A stretch of DNA of 64,000 bases from assembly GCA_047605205.1 (NCBI GenBank), contig JASGGE010000001.1:62001-126000 (forward strand), given 5' to 3'. The stretch's first letter is position 1. Each line of letters starts with the position of its first letter. The notes under the pieces are model-generated. The model ran no database searches. It worked only from the letters and a program-made list of their open reading frames with translations, and had not been told where the DNA came from. Position numbers and translations under genes: made by a program. Positions 37,741-46,713 of the stretch are shown in pieces. Origin of the DNA: Siphonobacter sp047605205 (GTDB taxonomy: Bacteria > Bacteroidota > Bacteroidia > Cytophagales > Spirosomataceae).

Positions 37741-38727
37741 ATGATGCGTTCTATCTTAAAAAGCGAAGATTTTGCCGAATTGGTGATTATAAAAGAGTAC
37801 CCGGACGGATTAGGCACCACCCATGGAATAATTGAACGTAAGAATACTATTCAGTATGCTACCATACACGGCACGGCACACGAAGTTGTATTAGAAGGCA
37901 TTCGGGTAGTGCACCGGAATCAGTGGATGAGCAAACCGCTTATCATTGAAGTAGACCATAACTTCCCGTTTTTAAAGATGCAGTTTGAACTGGAAGGTCA
38001 TTCTGATTTTCTTCGCCAAAATAAAGCCTGCCTGAACACCGAAATTTTAAACGGAAAGCACCAGCTCTTTTACTTTCCAGAAGTAAAAGGACGGTTATAT
38101 TATCCGGCCTGCCATCGATATACCCTGGAAATCCTGCTGGAGCCAGCCTACCTAAAAAAAATCTTTCATCAGGACCTTAGTATGCTAGGGCATTTTGGGC
38201 GACATCTGGAACAGAATATTCCTACCCAATTTGCTTCTGAGTGTTTACCGATTACACCAGCAATGAAGCAAACCATCCTGGATTTTATACATTGCCCTTA
38301 TACAGGAATGCTCCGAAAGGTATACCTTGAGGCCAAAATTCTGGAGTTACTTACCCTGCAAATAGATCAATTTCAACAAATTTGTAAAGGGAATACCCAT
38401 TCCTTACTACCAAAAAAAGACGTAGAAAAGCTGTACTTTGTGAAAGAATGGCTCGAGCATAATCTTGACACTATCCTTTCTTTATCCCAAATTGCTGAAT
38501 TGGCAGGGCTAAATGAATATAGTCTGAAAAAAGGCTTCAAACAATTATTTAACGCCACGGTGTTTGGTTTCCTGACGGATCTGCGTATGCAACGAGCTAA
38601 AGCATTGATTTGCCAGCAAACAGATACCATTGCTGAAATTGCTTTCTCGATTGGGTATAAAAATCCACAGCATTTTACGGTGGCTTTCAAGCGAAAATTC
38701 GGGTACTTACCCCGTGAATTAAAGTAA
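37741..38727 (+). CDS. AraC-family regulator, PchR-like
   Basis: 328-aa transcription factor. The N-terminal 200 residues form a ligand-sensing domain without a strong cupin signature; the C-terminal pair of helix-turn-helices (about 235-328) reads LSLSQIAELAGLNEYSLKKGFK and ends with AEIAFSIGYKNPQHFTVAFKRKFGYLPREL (quoted in parts: EIAFSIGYKNP and FKRKFGYLP), the classic AraC pattern. PchR-type regulators sense ferric siderophore and activate receptor genes. Divergent position from the siderophore receptor, 174 bases apart, supports that role. A longer in-frame start is not obvious; ATG at 37741 is first in frame. Confidence 0.9.
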   Translation: MMRSILKSEDFAELVIIKEYPDGLGTTHGIIERKNTIQYATIHGTAHEVVLEGIRVVHRNQWMSKPLIIEVDHNFPFLKMQFELEGHSDFLRQNKACLNTEILNGKHQLFYFPEVKGRLYYPACHRYTLEILLEPAYLKKIFHQDLSMLGHFGRHLEQNIPTQFASECLPITPAMKQTILDFIHCPYTGMLRKVYLEAKILELLTLQIDQFQQICKGNTHSLLPKKDVEKLYFVKEWLEHNLDTILSLSQIAELAGLNEYSLKKGFKQLFNATVFGFLTDLRMQRAKALICQQTDTIAEIAFSIGYKNPQHFTVAFKRKFGYLPRELK

Positions 38728-39241
38728 GAAAATACATCGAACATTCTAGTATTGTAACTGAACTACATATAAAATTTTGTATTTAGAGTAAATAATAGAA
38801 TTTTATCATTGATAATGAATAGACTACTTTGATCCTAACAAAAGATAGCATTATTTAGCTTATTAGTCGTCATAAGCGTCCATCTTATCCTGGGCTATTG
38901 TCCCGTCTTATACAGATGAAAATTCCTGGAAGGGTAGTCTTTGTAGTAAAAAATCTTTTAAACCATAATACCTGTAAGCCAGATTCCAGCATAAGAGGAG
39001 AGCCATGTATGGGCGAGAATAGCTACAGGTTAGGGGAGCTTACCCTGAGCAACAAGTGGGAAACGTCTTACCTAAATCATGATTCATCTTTACCGAATTC
39101 CCTTCTGTCTACTCCCCGATGGGCAGTAGAAATATATCTGTACTTTTCGAAATCATGTCTATCATGTATTTCCGGATGCGGGTCTTTGTTTCATTTAAAC
39201 CATAACAATCCCTTACCACTAATTTTTCAAACCCCTATCGT
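38728..39241. other. intergenic region, nothing recognised
   Basis: About 510 bases between the AraC gene and the M14 peptidase. A 115-codon plus-strand frame (38898-39245) is present but has no recognisable motif, and its end overlaps the start of the peptidase in a different frame. It is therefore left out. No clear terminator for the AraC gene or promoter for the peptidase was found. Confidence 0.5.
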
Positions 39242-42013
39242 ATGACTACTATACGTAGAAGTTTACTTACCGTTGCTCTTGGTCTTAGCTTACAGCTAGG
39301 CTGGGCTCAGGTACCAACTCCGAAGGAGCATTTTGGCTTCTCCATCGGAGATGATTACCACTTGGCGAATTACACGCAAACGGAATCGTATTTTAAAAAG
39401 ATTGCTCAGGCTGTTCCAGATTTAGTAAAGTACACTGTCATTGGAAAGACTGAAGAGGGACGTGACCAGTTTATGATGATCGTTACTTCTGCTGAAAACC
39501 ACAAAAAACTAGCTCGTTATCAGGAGATTTCCGTGAAGATGGCCCGTGCAGAAGGCATCACGGAAGAACAGGCTAATGCTATGGCTGCTGAGGGAAAAGC
39601 CATAGTATGGATTGATGGTGGTATTCACTCAACTGAAATGGTGGCAACTCACCAGTTGATTGAGACTTTGTACCAAATAGCTACTCGAAAAGATACGGAA
39701 ACGAAACGTATCCTTGACAATGTGGTGATTCTGATGACGCACATTAACCCAGACGGTCAGGAGCTTGTGGCGGACTGGTATATGAAGGATAAGGACGAGA
39801 AGAAGCGGAAAATGGAAACTATTCCCCGCTTGTATCATAAGTACATTGGTCATGACAATAACCGTGATTATTTCCTTCAGACGATGAAGGAAACCCAGAA
39901 CGTAGGCCGGCAGCTCTTCGTCGACTGGATTCCCCAGATCATGTATAATCACCACCAGCGTGGTCCTGCGGGCTCCGTTCTGGCAGGACCTCCCTACCGT
40001 GATCCTTTCAATTATGTATTCGATCCTATGATGATTACCGGGATTGATGCATTAGGTGCTGCGATGTACAACCGCCTCAACGCCGAAAACAAACCTGGTT
40101 TTACACGTTTGAATGGTTCGAGTTTCTCAACCTGGTATAACGGTGGCTTGCGTACAACAACGCACTTCCACAACATGATTGGTTTATTAACAGAAATCAT
40201 TGGTGGACCGACACCTGAAGAAATTCCGGTTGTACCACAGCGTTTGATTCCTAACAACAATACGCCAAACCCGGTTACGCCTCAGACCTGGCACTTTAAA
40301 CAATCAATTGATTATTCAGTGTCGCTGAACTTTGCCGTTCTGGACTATGCTGCCCGTAATAGTGATCATCTGCTCTACAACATGTATAAAATGGGTAAGA
40401 ATTCCATTGAACGTGGCAGCATGGATTACTGGACGCCTTATCCTGAGCGTATCGAAGAAATTAATACCAGCTACAAAGAGGATCAGGCTAAGAATAATCA
40501 AAACCGTGGGGGAACTAGTAACAATAATGACCCAATGGGGTGGTTTACGCGTGGGGGCGGAGTGCCAATTAAATATTACAATGAAGTATTTAAGGCTCCT
40601 TCCAAGCGTGACCCTCGTGGTTATATTATTCCATCTAATCAGGCGGATTTTGCAACGGCGACCAAGTTTGTTAATGCTTTGATTAAAACAGGAATCGGTA
40701 TTGAGAAAGCAACAGCAGATTTTACGGTTAACGGTAAAAAATATCCAGCGGGTTCATATGTAGTGAAAACGGCTCAGTCTTTCCGTCCTCACATTATTGA
40801 CATGTTTGAGCCTCAGGATTATCCAGATGATTTCCAATACCCGGGAGGCCCTCCGATTCGCCCTTATGACGCAGCTGGCTGGACACTCGCTTTCTCGATG
40901 GGGGTTGATTTTGATCGGATTCTGGATGCTTTCGATGGCCCATTTGAGCGTCTGCCGTATGGACAATTACAAGTGGCTCCCGTAAAAACGCCAGTTGCTG
41001 GTTCAGGAGGTTACATGATCAGTGCTCAGCAAAACGATGCATTTGTAGCGGTTAATGATTTACAGAAAGCCGGTCTGGATGTATTCCGTTTGACGAACGG
41101 ATCGGATTTAGGTAATTTCTATGTGACGGGTGGAGCCAAATCTAAAGCAGTTTTAGAAAAAGATGCGAAGGATTTAGGTTTAGTGGTAACGGGTCTGAGT
41201 AAGAAACCTGCGGTCAGCATGGAAAAAATGAATCCATTACGGATTGCTCTTTGGGATACCTACGGTGGTTCAATGCCAGCGGGTTGGGTTCGCTGGATTA
41301 TGGAACAGTACCATTTCCCATTCAACGTAATTTATTCAAAAGAAGTAGATGCCGGTGATTTGAAGAAAAAATACGACGTAATCGTATTCGTAACGCGTGC
41401 AATTCCGGTGTATACGGGTGAGGATGATGATCCATGGAAAGCATTCCGGACGGAAACAAAAGATGAGGAAGTTCCTGAAAATCTGCGTAATACATTAGGC
41501 TCTATTACTCCACAGAAATCGATTCCCCAGTTAAAGACGTTCCTCGAGGCCGGTGGTAAAGTAGTGACGATTGGCAGTAGTACCAACCTGGCCTATCACC
41601 TGAAATTACCAGTACAAAATGCCTTAACGGAAATGACCACATCGGGTAAGGAACGGGCTCTTCCAAACGAAAAATTCTACGTGCCAGGAAGTATTCTCCA
41701 GGTATCGCTGGATTCAACTTACAAAGCGAACTGGGGCTTATCTTCTAAAACGGATGTGTATTTTGATAACAGTCCGGTATTCCATTTAGCCCCGGACGCA
41801 GTAGCGAAAGGAGTAGTTACACCCTTAGCGTGGTTCCCTAACAATAAACCTCTTCGAAGTGGCTGGGCTTGGGGTCAGGCCTATTTGAAAGATGGTGTAG
41901 CCGCTTTTGAAGCAAAAGTAGGTGCTGGTAAACTGTATGCGTTTGGCCCTGAAATTACGTTCCGTGCTCAGGCACAGGGTACGTTCAAATGGTTGTTCAA
42001 TCAGTTGTACTAG
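39242..42013 (+). CDS. secreted M14-family zinc carboxypeptidase-like protein
   Basis: 923 aa with signal peptide MTTIRRSLLTVALGLSLQLG (cleavage near WAQ). The first half is an M14 carboxypeptidase domain: zinc site HxxE at H129/E132 in GGIHSTEMVATHQ and a likely third ligand at H237 or H238 in MYNHHQRGP, about 108 residues on. Other M14 features are HINPDGQELVADWYM and the conserved RDYF region. The second half contains class I amidotransferase-like stretches (IALWDTYGGSMPAGWVRWIM, as DTYGGSMPAGW) seen in large Bacteroidota M14 proteins. It would cleave peptides in the periplasm or outside. It is monocistronic and ends at a strong hairpin. Confidence 0.9.
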   Translation: MTTIRRSLLTVALGLSLQLGWAQVPTPKEHFGFSIGDDYHLANYTQTESYFKKIAQAVPDLVKYTVIGKTEEGRDQFMMIVTSAENHKKLARYQEISVKMARAEGITEEQANAMAAEGKAIVWIDGGIHSTEMVATHQLIETLYQIATRKDTETKRILDNVVILMTHINPDGQELVADWYMKDKDEKKRKMETIPRLYHKYIGHDNNRDYFLQTMKETQNVGRQLFVDWIPQIMYNHHQRGPAGSVLAGPPYRDPFNYVFDPMMITGIDALGAAMYNRLNAENKPGFTRLNGSSFSTWYNGGLRTTTHFHNMIGLLTEIIGGPTPEEIPVVPQRLIPNNNTPNPVTPQTWHFKQSIDYSVSLNFAVLDYAARNSDHLLYNMYKMGKNSIERGSMDYWTPYPERIEEINTSYKEDQAKNNQNRGGTSNNNDPMGWFTRGGGVPIKYYNEVFKAPSKRDPRGYIIPSNQADFATATKFVNALIKTGIGIEKATADFTVNGKKYPAGSYVVKTAQSFRPHIIDMFEPQDYPDDFQYPGGPPIRPYDAAGWTLAFSMGVDFDRILDAFDGPFERLPYGQLQVAPVKTPVAGSGGYMISAQQNDAFVAVNDLQKAGLDVFRLTNGSDLGNFYVTGGAKSKAVLEKDAKDLGLVVTGLSKKPAVSMEKMNPLRIALWDTYGGSMPAGWVRWIMEQYHFPFNVIYSKEVDAGDLKKKYDVIVFVTRAIPVYTGEDDDPWKAFRTETKDEEVPENLRNTLGSITPQKSIPQLKTFLEAGGKVVTIGSSTNLAYHLKLPVQNALTEMTTSGKERALPNEKFYVPGSILQVSLDSTYKANWGLSSKTDVYFDNSPVFHLAPDAVAKGVVTPLAWFPNNKPLRSGWAWGQAYLKDGVAAFEAKVGAGKLYAFGPEITFRAQAQGTFKWLFNQLY

Positions 42014-42024
42014 GATTTAAATAT

Positions 42025-42078
42025 AATTACAAAGGCAAAGGCCGCTGGAAATTTCCAGCGGCCTTTGCCTTTGTAATT
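42025..42078 (+). terminator. perfect 54-bp palindrome after the M14 peptidase gene
   Basis: Positions 42025-42051 and 42052-42078 are exact reverse complements, giving a fully symmetric 54-bp inverted repeat with no loop interruption. It begins 11 bases after the stop. As RNA it would fold into a very stable hairpin rich in GGCAAAGGCCGC and so probably ends the transcript, although the following T-run is weak. Confidence 0.8.
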
Positions 42079-42257
42079 GATACCTTTCGGATTTCTTAAA
42101 AATCGGTAAACTCGCTATTCACCGTTTTGCCTGCTTTTGTCTGTACTATTTCCTGAATTAATACATCCCTTTCTATCACACTAATAATATAATTGAGACA
42201 AGGTTTCCGGACGAGGATATAGTTTCTACTACTGGAAAAACCGGTTAACTTTCGATC

Positions 42258-42989
42258 ATGAAAAAATGGATTGGACTTTTTCTGCTTTTAGGAGGAAATC
42301 TACACGCTCAAAGTCTACGGGTAGCGGTAGCTGCAAATGCCCAGTTTGTTATTGAACCACTCAGGAAAGCGTTTCAGAAAACAACCGGTGTTTCAGTTGA
42401 GGCGATTGTCAGTTCTTCCGGAAAACTCACCACCCAGATTCAGCAGGGAGCTCCCTTTGATATTTTACTTTCTGCTGATACAGAATATCCTAAGACCTTA
42501 CAGAAAGAAGGACTGGCGTTAGAGGCTCCCGTTGTTTATGCCTACGGAACGCTGGTTTTATGGACGCAAACCAAGCTGCCAATTCAGGCGAATTTAAAGG
42601 AATTACTCAGCCCCGAAGTTCATCATATTGCCGTTGCGAATCCGTCGGTGGCACCCTATGGAGAAGCGGCATTTACAGCGATGCAACGCCTGAAAATCCT
42701 GCCTCACCTGCAATCCAAAGTGATTTACGGGGAGAGCATTGCCCAGGTTAATCAATATGTACTTTCCGGAGCAGCTGAGGTGGGGTTCACTGCCAAATCA
42801 GTGGTATTGAATCCTGAATTAGAAAAAAAAGGTCGTTGGATTGAAATTCCTGGTCATTTATATCAACCAATTGCTCAGGCAGTCGTGATTATCAAACGAA
42901 CCACTAAACCCGAAGCTGCCCGACAGTTTATTCGTTTTTTACGGAGTACCGAGGGAAAACGCATTTTACGTGAGTATGGCTACCATTGA
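42258..42989 (+). CDS. modA: molybdate ABC transporter substrate-binding protein
   Basis: 243 aa with signal peptide MKKWIGLFLLLGGNLHAQ. Periplasmic binding protein of the ModA type: LRVAVAANAQF, IVSSSGKLTTQIQQGAPFDILLSAD (quoted in part: SSGKLTTQIQQGAPF), VAVANPSVAPYG and YVLSGAAEVGFTAKS. It captures molybdate or tungstate and delivers it to the ModBC complex. It overlaps the permease gene by about 20 bases. Confidence 0.94.
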   Translation: MKKWIGLFLLLGGNLHAQSLRVAVAANAQFVIEPLRKAFQKTTGVSVEAIVSSSGKLTTQIQQGAPFDILLSADTEYPKTLQKEGLALEAPVVYAYGTLVLWTQTKLPIQANLKELLSPEVHHIAVANPSVAPYGEAAFTAMQRLKILPHLQSKVIYGESIAQVNQYVLSGAAEVGFTAKSVVLNPELEKKGRWIEIPGHLYQPIAQAVVIIKRTTKPEAARQFIRFLRSTEGKRILREYGYH

Positions 42990-43644
42990 CTGGCAACCCA
43001 TCTGCCTGACGTTAAAGCTGGCGGGCCTAACGACACTTCTGTTGTTAGGAATGGGCATTCCGCTGGCTGGCTGGCTGGCTCTGACGCGTCTTTGGTGTAA
43101 GCCTATACTGGAAGCAATTATTAGCTTGCCTTTGGTTTTGCCGCCGTCGGTAGTGGGGTTTTATGTATTGATTAGTTTTAGTCCCACGAGCCATTTAGGA
43201 AGCTGGCTGCTCAGCACATTTGGCATTCAGCTGGTGTTTTCATTTCCGGGGCTGGTACTAGGTTCGATTTTATACAGCTTACCTTTCATGGTGCATCCAA
43301 TTCAGGCTGGAATAGAAAATTTACCTGTTTCCTGGCGGGAAGCCGCCTATACATTAGGCCATTCGCCTGTGAGTACGTTCTGGCGAGTGCTACTCCCCAA
43401 CTGTAAATCGGCGATTCTGACGGGCATAGTGCTCAGTTTTGCTCATACGATGGGTGAATTTGGGTTGGTTCTCATGATTGGAGGCAATTTGCCCGGTCAG
43501 ACCCGGGTTGCTTCTATTGCCATATATGATGAAGTGGAAGGGCTTCATTTCCAGGCTGCCCATACCTATTCAGCGTTGTTGCTGGGGCTTTCTTTTGTGA
43601 TTTTGCTACTGGTATATTTAACCAATAAACGGGCAAATGTATGA
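42970..43644 (+). CDS. modB: molybdate ABC transporter permease
   Basis: 224-aa inner-membrane permease. GTG start at 42970 or ATG at 42976; both overlap the modA end. About six hydrophobic segments and the EAA loop SWREAAYTLGHSPVSTFWRVLLP (as EAAYTLGHSP), which couples to the ATPase. It forms the channel for molybdate. The stop codon overlaps the modC start as ATGA at 43641-43644. Confidence 0.93.
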   Translation: MSMATIDWQPICLTLKLAGLTTLLLLGMGIPLAGWLALTRLWCKPILEAIISLPLVLPPSVVGFYVLISFSPTSHLGSWLLSTFGIQLVFSFPGLVLGSILYSLPFMVHPIQAGIENLPVSWREAAYTLGHSPVSTFWRVLLPNCKSAILTGIVLSFAHTMGEFGLVLMIGGNLPGQTRVASIAIYDEVEGLHFQAAHTYSALLLGLSFVILLLVYLTNKRANV

Positions 43645-44426
43645 TTCATCTGGACGTACACTACCCCCGCACGTTTCCCGATGGAGCGGGGGAACTGGCC
43701 TTAAACCTTACCCTATCCTCCGGAAGTTTGAATGTGGTAATGGGGCCATCCGGAGCGGGGAAAACAACCTTACTAAGACTTTTAGCCGGATTAGATACCC
43801 CAAAAACTGGGACACTTCACGTAGATACAGTCCCTTGGCTTGATACAAAACAACGGATAAACCTTGCCCCGAAAAACCGTTCGGTTGGTTATGTGTTTCA
43901 GGATGCGGCCTTATTTCCTAACCTGACAGTAGAAGAAAATATTGCGTTCGGGTCGGTAAGCCGGAATCTGGCCCAGGAGTTACTGAAAACTACTGGCCTG
44001 ACTGGCCTGGCAAAGCAAAAGCCTTCTTGTCTATCGGGAGGCCAACGCCAGCGGGTGGCGTTGGCCAGAGCTCTTGCTCGCCAGCCTAAAATACTCCTGC
44101 TGGATGAACCTTTTGCTTCATTAGATCATGCTGCCGCCAGGGTTCTTCGCCAGCTCGTACGTACCTTACATACCGCCTGGGAAACAACAACTGTGCTGGT
44201 CAGTCATCAATTGGAAGATCAACATCAACTAGCTGACCGGGTTTTGAGAATAGAACGGGGGCGTTTAATCACCGACAGCCAGTCAGCTGATGAAATTATT
44301 GAAGCCATTTTTTTCGAACAAGGCCAGTGGGTTGTTCGGACGAATCGTTCGGAACTTCGCTCAACCAATCCGGTGTGGGCTCATTTTAAGGTTAATGACA
44401 AATTTCCTTTGATATCATATCATTAA
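43641..44426 (+). CDS. modC: molybdate ABC transporter ATPase, short form
   Basis: 261-aa ABC ATPase: Walker A GPSGAGKTT, Q-loop region VGYVFQDAALFPNLTVEENI (as VFQDAALFPNL), signature LSGGQRQRVALARALA, Walker B ILLLDEPFASLDH and switch His in VLVSHQLEDQ. E. coli ModC is about 350 aa with a C-terminal molybdate-binding (Mop) domain; here the protein ends about 45 residues after the ABC core, so that regulatory domain is missing. ATGA overlap with modB shows coupling. No ModE repressor gene lies in the window. Confidence 0.92.
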   Translation: MIHLDVHYPRTFPDGAGELALNLTLSSGSLNVVMGPSGAGKTTLLRLLAGLDTPKTGTLHVDTVPWLDTKQRINLAPKNRSVGYVFQDAALFPNLTVEENIAFGSVSRNLAQELLKTTGLTGLAKQKPSCLSGGQRQRVALARALARQPKILLLDEPFASLDHAAARVLRQLVRTLHTAWETTTVLVSHQLEDQHQLADRVLRIERGRLITDSQSADEIIEAIFFEQGQWVVRTNRSELRSTNPVWAHFKVNDKFPLISYH

Positions 44427-44439
44427 CTAAATTCACCGT

Positions 44440-45672
44440 ATGATCACGACTTCCCTCAAACGAAACCTGTTCGTACTGGCTTTACTTCCTGCCATTAGCT
44501 GGGCTCAGAAAAAGAAAACCGAAACAACGCCTTATTTCCCCACTGCTCAGGTCTGGGAGCAAAAAAAACCAGTGGAACTAGGCTTGAAGCAAACCGCTCT
44601 TGATGAAGCCATTTCTTTTGCTAAAGCTAATGAGAGTAAGAATCCACGTAATATGGAACTCTCACACTATCAAAGTTTTGGTAAGGAACCGTTTGGTTTT
44701 GGTATTGGCCCTTTTGCTGAACGTGGAGAACCTACGGGCTTAATAATTTACAAAGGCTATCTGGTAGCTAGCTGGGGTGAGCCTTTACGATGTGATATGA
44801 CGCATAGTGTCACCAAAAGTTTTCTATCCAGTGTGGTGGGGATTGCTGTGGATCAGGGCCTGATCGGAAGTGTGCAGGATACCGTAGCGGGGTATGTACC
44901 CCCTATTGAGGTATATGGCCAGCCACTGCTACATGCCAGTGAAGAATTGGGCCAGCCTCAGCTTCTGCAACCTTTTCAAACGCCGCATAATCGCACGCTT
45001 ACCTGGGACCATATGCTCCGGCAAACCAGTGATTGGGAAGGAACACTTTGGGGGAAACCCGATTGGGCTGACCGCCCCAGTGCGAATGCAGCCGAGTGGT
45101 ATACGCGTAAACGCAATGCTCCTGGCAGTGTATATGAATATAATGATGTGCGAGTGAATGCACTGGCTCTGGCCGCTACCAGTGTCTGGCGAAAGCCCCT
45201 TCCTGAAGTATTAAAAATGTACGTGATGGATCCGATAGGAGCTTCTAATACCTGGCGTTGGACGGGATACCGAAATGCCTGGATTGTCCTGGATGGCCGT
45301 CCGGTACAATCAGTAAGTGGCGGTGGGCACTGGGGTGGAGGTATGTTCATCAATGCCTATGACATGGGACGGTTTGGGTTATTAACCATGCACCGCGGCC
45401 GCTGGAATGGCAAGCAAATCCTTTCTGAAAACTGGGTGAAACAATCCTTAACACCTACTCCCGCTCAACCCACGTATGGGTACATGAACTGGTTTTTAAA
45501 TACAGATCATAAGTATTTGCCAAGTGCACCTCTTACGGCTTTTACGCACGTTGGTAATGGAACCAATATTATTTATGTTGACCCCGAACACGAGTTGGTC
45601 GTTGTGGCTCGCTGGATTGAGCAAAAAGCTCTCGACGGATTCATTGAGAGAGTACTAACGGCTTTTCCTTAA
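44440..45672 (+). CDS. secreted serine hydrolase, class C beta-lactamase-like
   Basis: 410 aa with signal peptide ending at ISWAQ. Penicillin-binding/beta-lactamase fold: SxxK motif S123-V-T-K126 in MTHSVTKSFLSS, the middle-tyrosine motif YEYNDVRVN near residue 228, and HVGNGTN near the end taking the place of the KTG/HxG box. The family includes DD-peptidases, esterases and 6-aminohexanoate-dimer hydrolases, so the substrate cannot be assigned. It starts 13 bases after modC, yet has no obvious link to molybdate. It converges on an AraC gene 5 bases away. Confidence 0.88.
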   Translation: MITTSLKRNLFVLALLPAISWAQKKKTETTPYFPTAQVWEQKKPVELGLKQTALDEAISFAKANESKNPRNMELSHYQSFGKEPFGFGIGPFAERGEPTGLIIYKGYLVASWGEPLRCDMTHSVTKSFLSSVVGIAVDQGLIGSVQDTVAGYVPPIEVYGQPLLHASEELGQPQLLQPFQTPHNRTLTWDHMLRQTSDWEGTLWGKPDWADRPSANAAEWYTRKRNAPGSVYEYNDVRVNALALAATSVWRKPLPEVLKMYVMDPIGASNTWRWTGYRNAWIVLDGRPVQSVSGGGHWGGGMFINAYDMGRFGLLTMHRGRWNGKQILSENWVKQSLTPTPAQPTYGYMNWFLNTDHKYLPSAPLTAFTHVGNGTNIIYVDPEHELVVVARWIEQKALDGFIERVLTAFP

Positions 45673-45677
45673 CCCCT

Positions 45678-46529
45678 TTAAACTTCTTGTGATAAACGTT
45701 TGGAGCGGTAAACTTTTGGCGAATCGTTCATCTGATTTTTAAAAAAATGAGAAAGGTGGCTTTCATCAGTGAAGCCAAATTCGTCGGCAATTTGCTTGAG
45801 CGTAAACTGGCCATGTAAAATTCGCCTTTCAATCAGGGTTGCCCGGTAATCATTTAAATACTGACGATAGCTAATGCTAAAGCTTCGCTTGAAATACGCA
45901 CTGAAATAAGTCGGAGCAATGTTAAAGTGACTGGCAACGACTTTAATCTGAATTTTATCGGGGCAGTATATATTTTCGTGGATGTACGAAAGAAGCTGGT
46001 CGTACTGAGGGAGTTGGGGCATAAAATGACTGTCGAGTTTTCCCAGAGCTTCCTTCACAAGCCCTAAAATTGAAAGAATCTGGTGGAATACTAATACCGA
46101 ATCCCAAATGGCGGGGCGGCAATTATAAGCCAGCAGATTATCGATAGTGTTTCGTAAAATACTGATGCAGGGTTCGTCAAAAACAAGCTTTTGTTCTTTT
46201 AGCAGTTTGTGCCGCATGATTCGGTTAGGTTCCTGCATGAGGAATTCTTCCGGCGACAGACACCGGCCTGACTGAAAGTAATGATCCGTAAATTTGATGA
46301 AAACAAATCGGGTACTTTTCTTGATTTCAAAGTAGTGCTGGTCTTCGGGAGCTAACAAAAATAAATCGCCACTTCGGTAAGGCAACACGGCATTATTAAG
46401 GTGGTGTGTACCGCAACCTTTATAAATATAGATGATCTCAAAATAATTATGGTGATGCTTCGGCAAGTGATATTCTTGTTTTTCAAACGCATCAATAACT
46501 AGCGGCTCAAATTGTTTTAATGTATGCAT
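45678..46529 (-). CDS. AraC-family regulator beside the efflux operon
   Basis: 283 aa from the ATG at 46529 (MHTLKQFEP); an ATG five codons upstream at 46544 is also possible. N-terminal cupin sensor domain with HHHNYFEIIYIYKGCGTHHL (as NYFEIIYIYKG) and PEDQHYFEI, then an AraC-type double helix-turn-helix (about 185-283) with KVVASHFNIAPTYFSAYFKR (in part FNIAPTYFSAYFK) and IADEFGFTDESHLSHFFKNQ (in part FGFTDESHLSHFFK). It diverges from the TolC gene, and the perfect inverted repeat between them may be its operator, so control of efflux is a reasonable guess. Confidence 0.89.
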   Translation of the reverse strand: MHTLKQFEPLVIDAFEKQEYHLPKHHHNYFEIIYIYKGCGTHHLNNAVLPYRSGDLFLLAPEDQHYFEIKKSTRFVFIKFTDHYFQSGRCLSPEEFLMQEPNRIMRHKLLKEQKLVFDEPCISILRNTIDNLLAYNCRPAIWDSVLVFHQILSILGLVKEALGKLDSHFMPQLPQYDQLLSYIHENIYCPDKIQIKVVASHFNIAPTYFSAYFKRSFSISYRQYLNDYRATLIERRILHGQFTLKQIADEFGFTDESHLSHFFKNQMNDSPKVYRSKRLSQEV

Positions 46530-46667
46530 GTTGTAAAAATACATGTTTTTAGCCTAAATTTACATCCACTTCTCCTCACTACTTCTGGTATATTTGTTAG
46601 CATGAAGAATGTGCTGTATTGTGAATAATGTTACGCACACAATAGGGCATTGTTATTAAATATTTCG

Positions 46668-46698
46668 CAGTATAATCTGAATGTAATAGATTATACTG
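46668..46698 (+). promoter_or_regulatory. perfect inverted repeat upstream of the efflux operon
   Basis: CAGTATAATCT (46668-46678) and AGATTATACTG (46688-46698) are exact inverted copies separated by 9 bases, ending 15 bases before the TolC start. It resembles a dimeric repressor operator, and it is followed by TATTTTTC, so it could also act as a leader hairpin. Regulator assumed, not shown. Confidence 0.6.
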
Positions 46699-46713
46699 TA
46701 TTTTTCTCTTTCC

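Noticed and set aside
37641..37835. 64-codon frame over the start of the PchR-like gene
   Set aside because: It overlaps the AraC start out of frame and covers the promoter region, so it is probably not translated.
38898..39245. 115-codon plus-strand frame before the M14 peptidase
   Set aside because: No domain, signal or motif, and it ends inside the peptidase start in a different frame.
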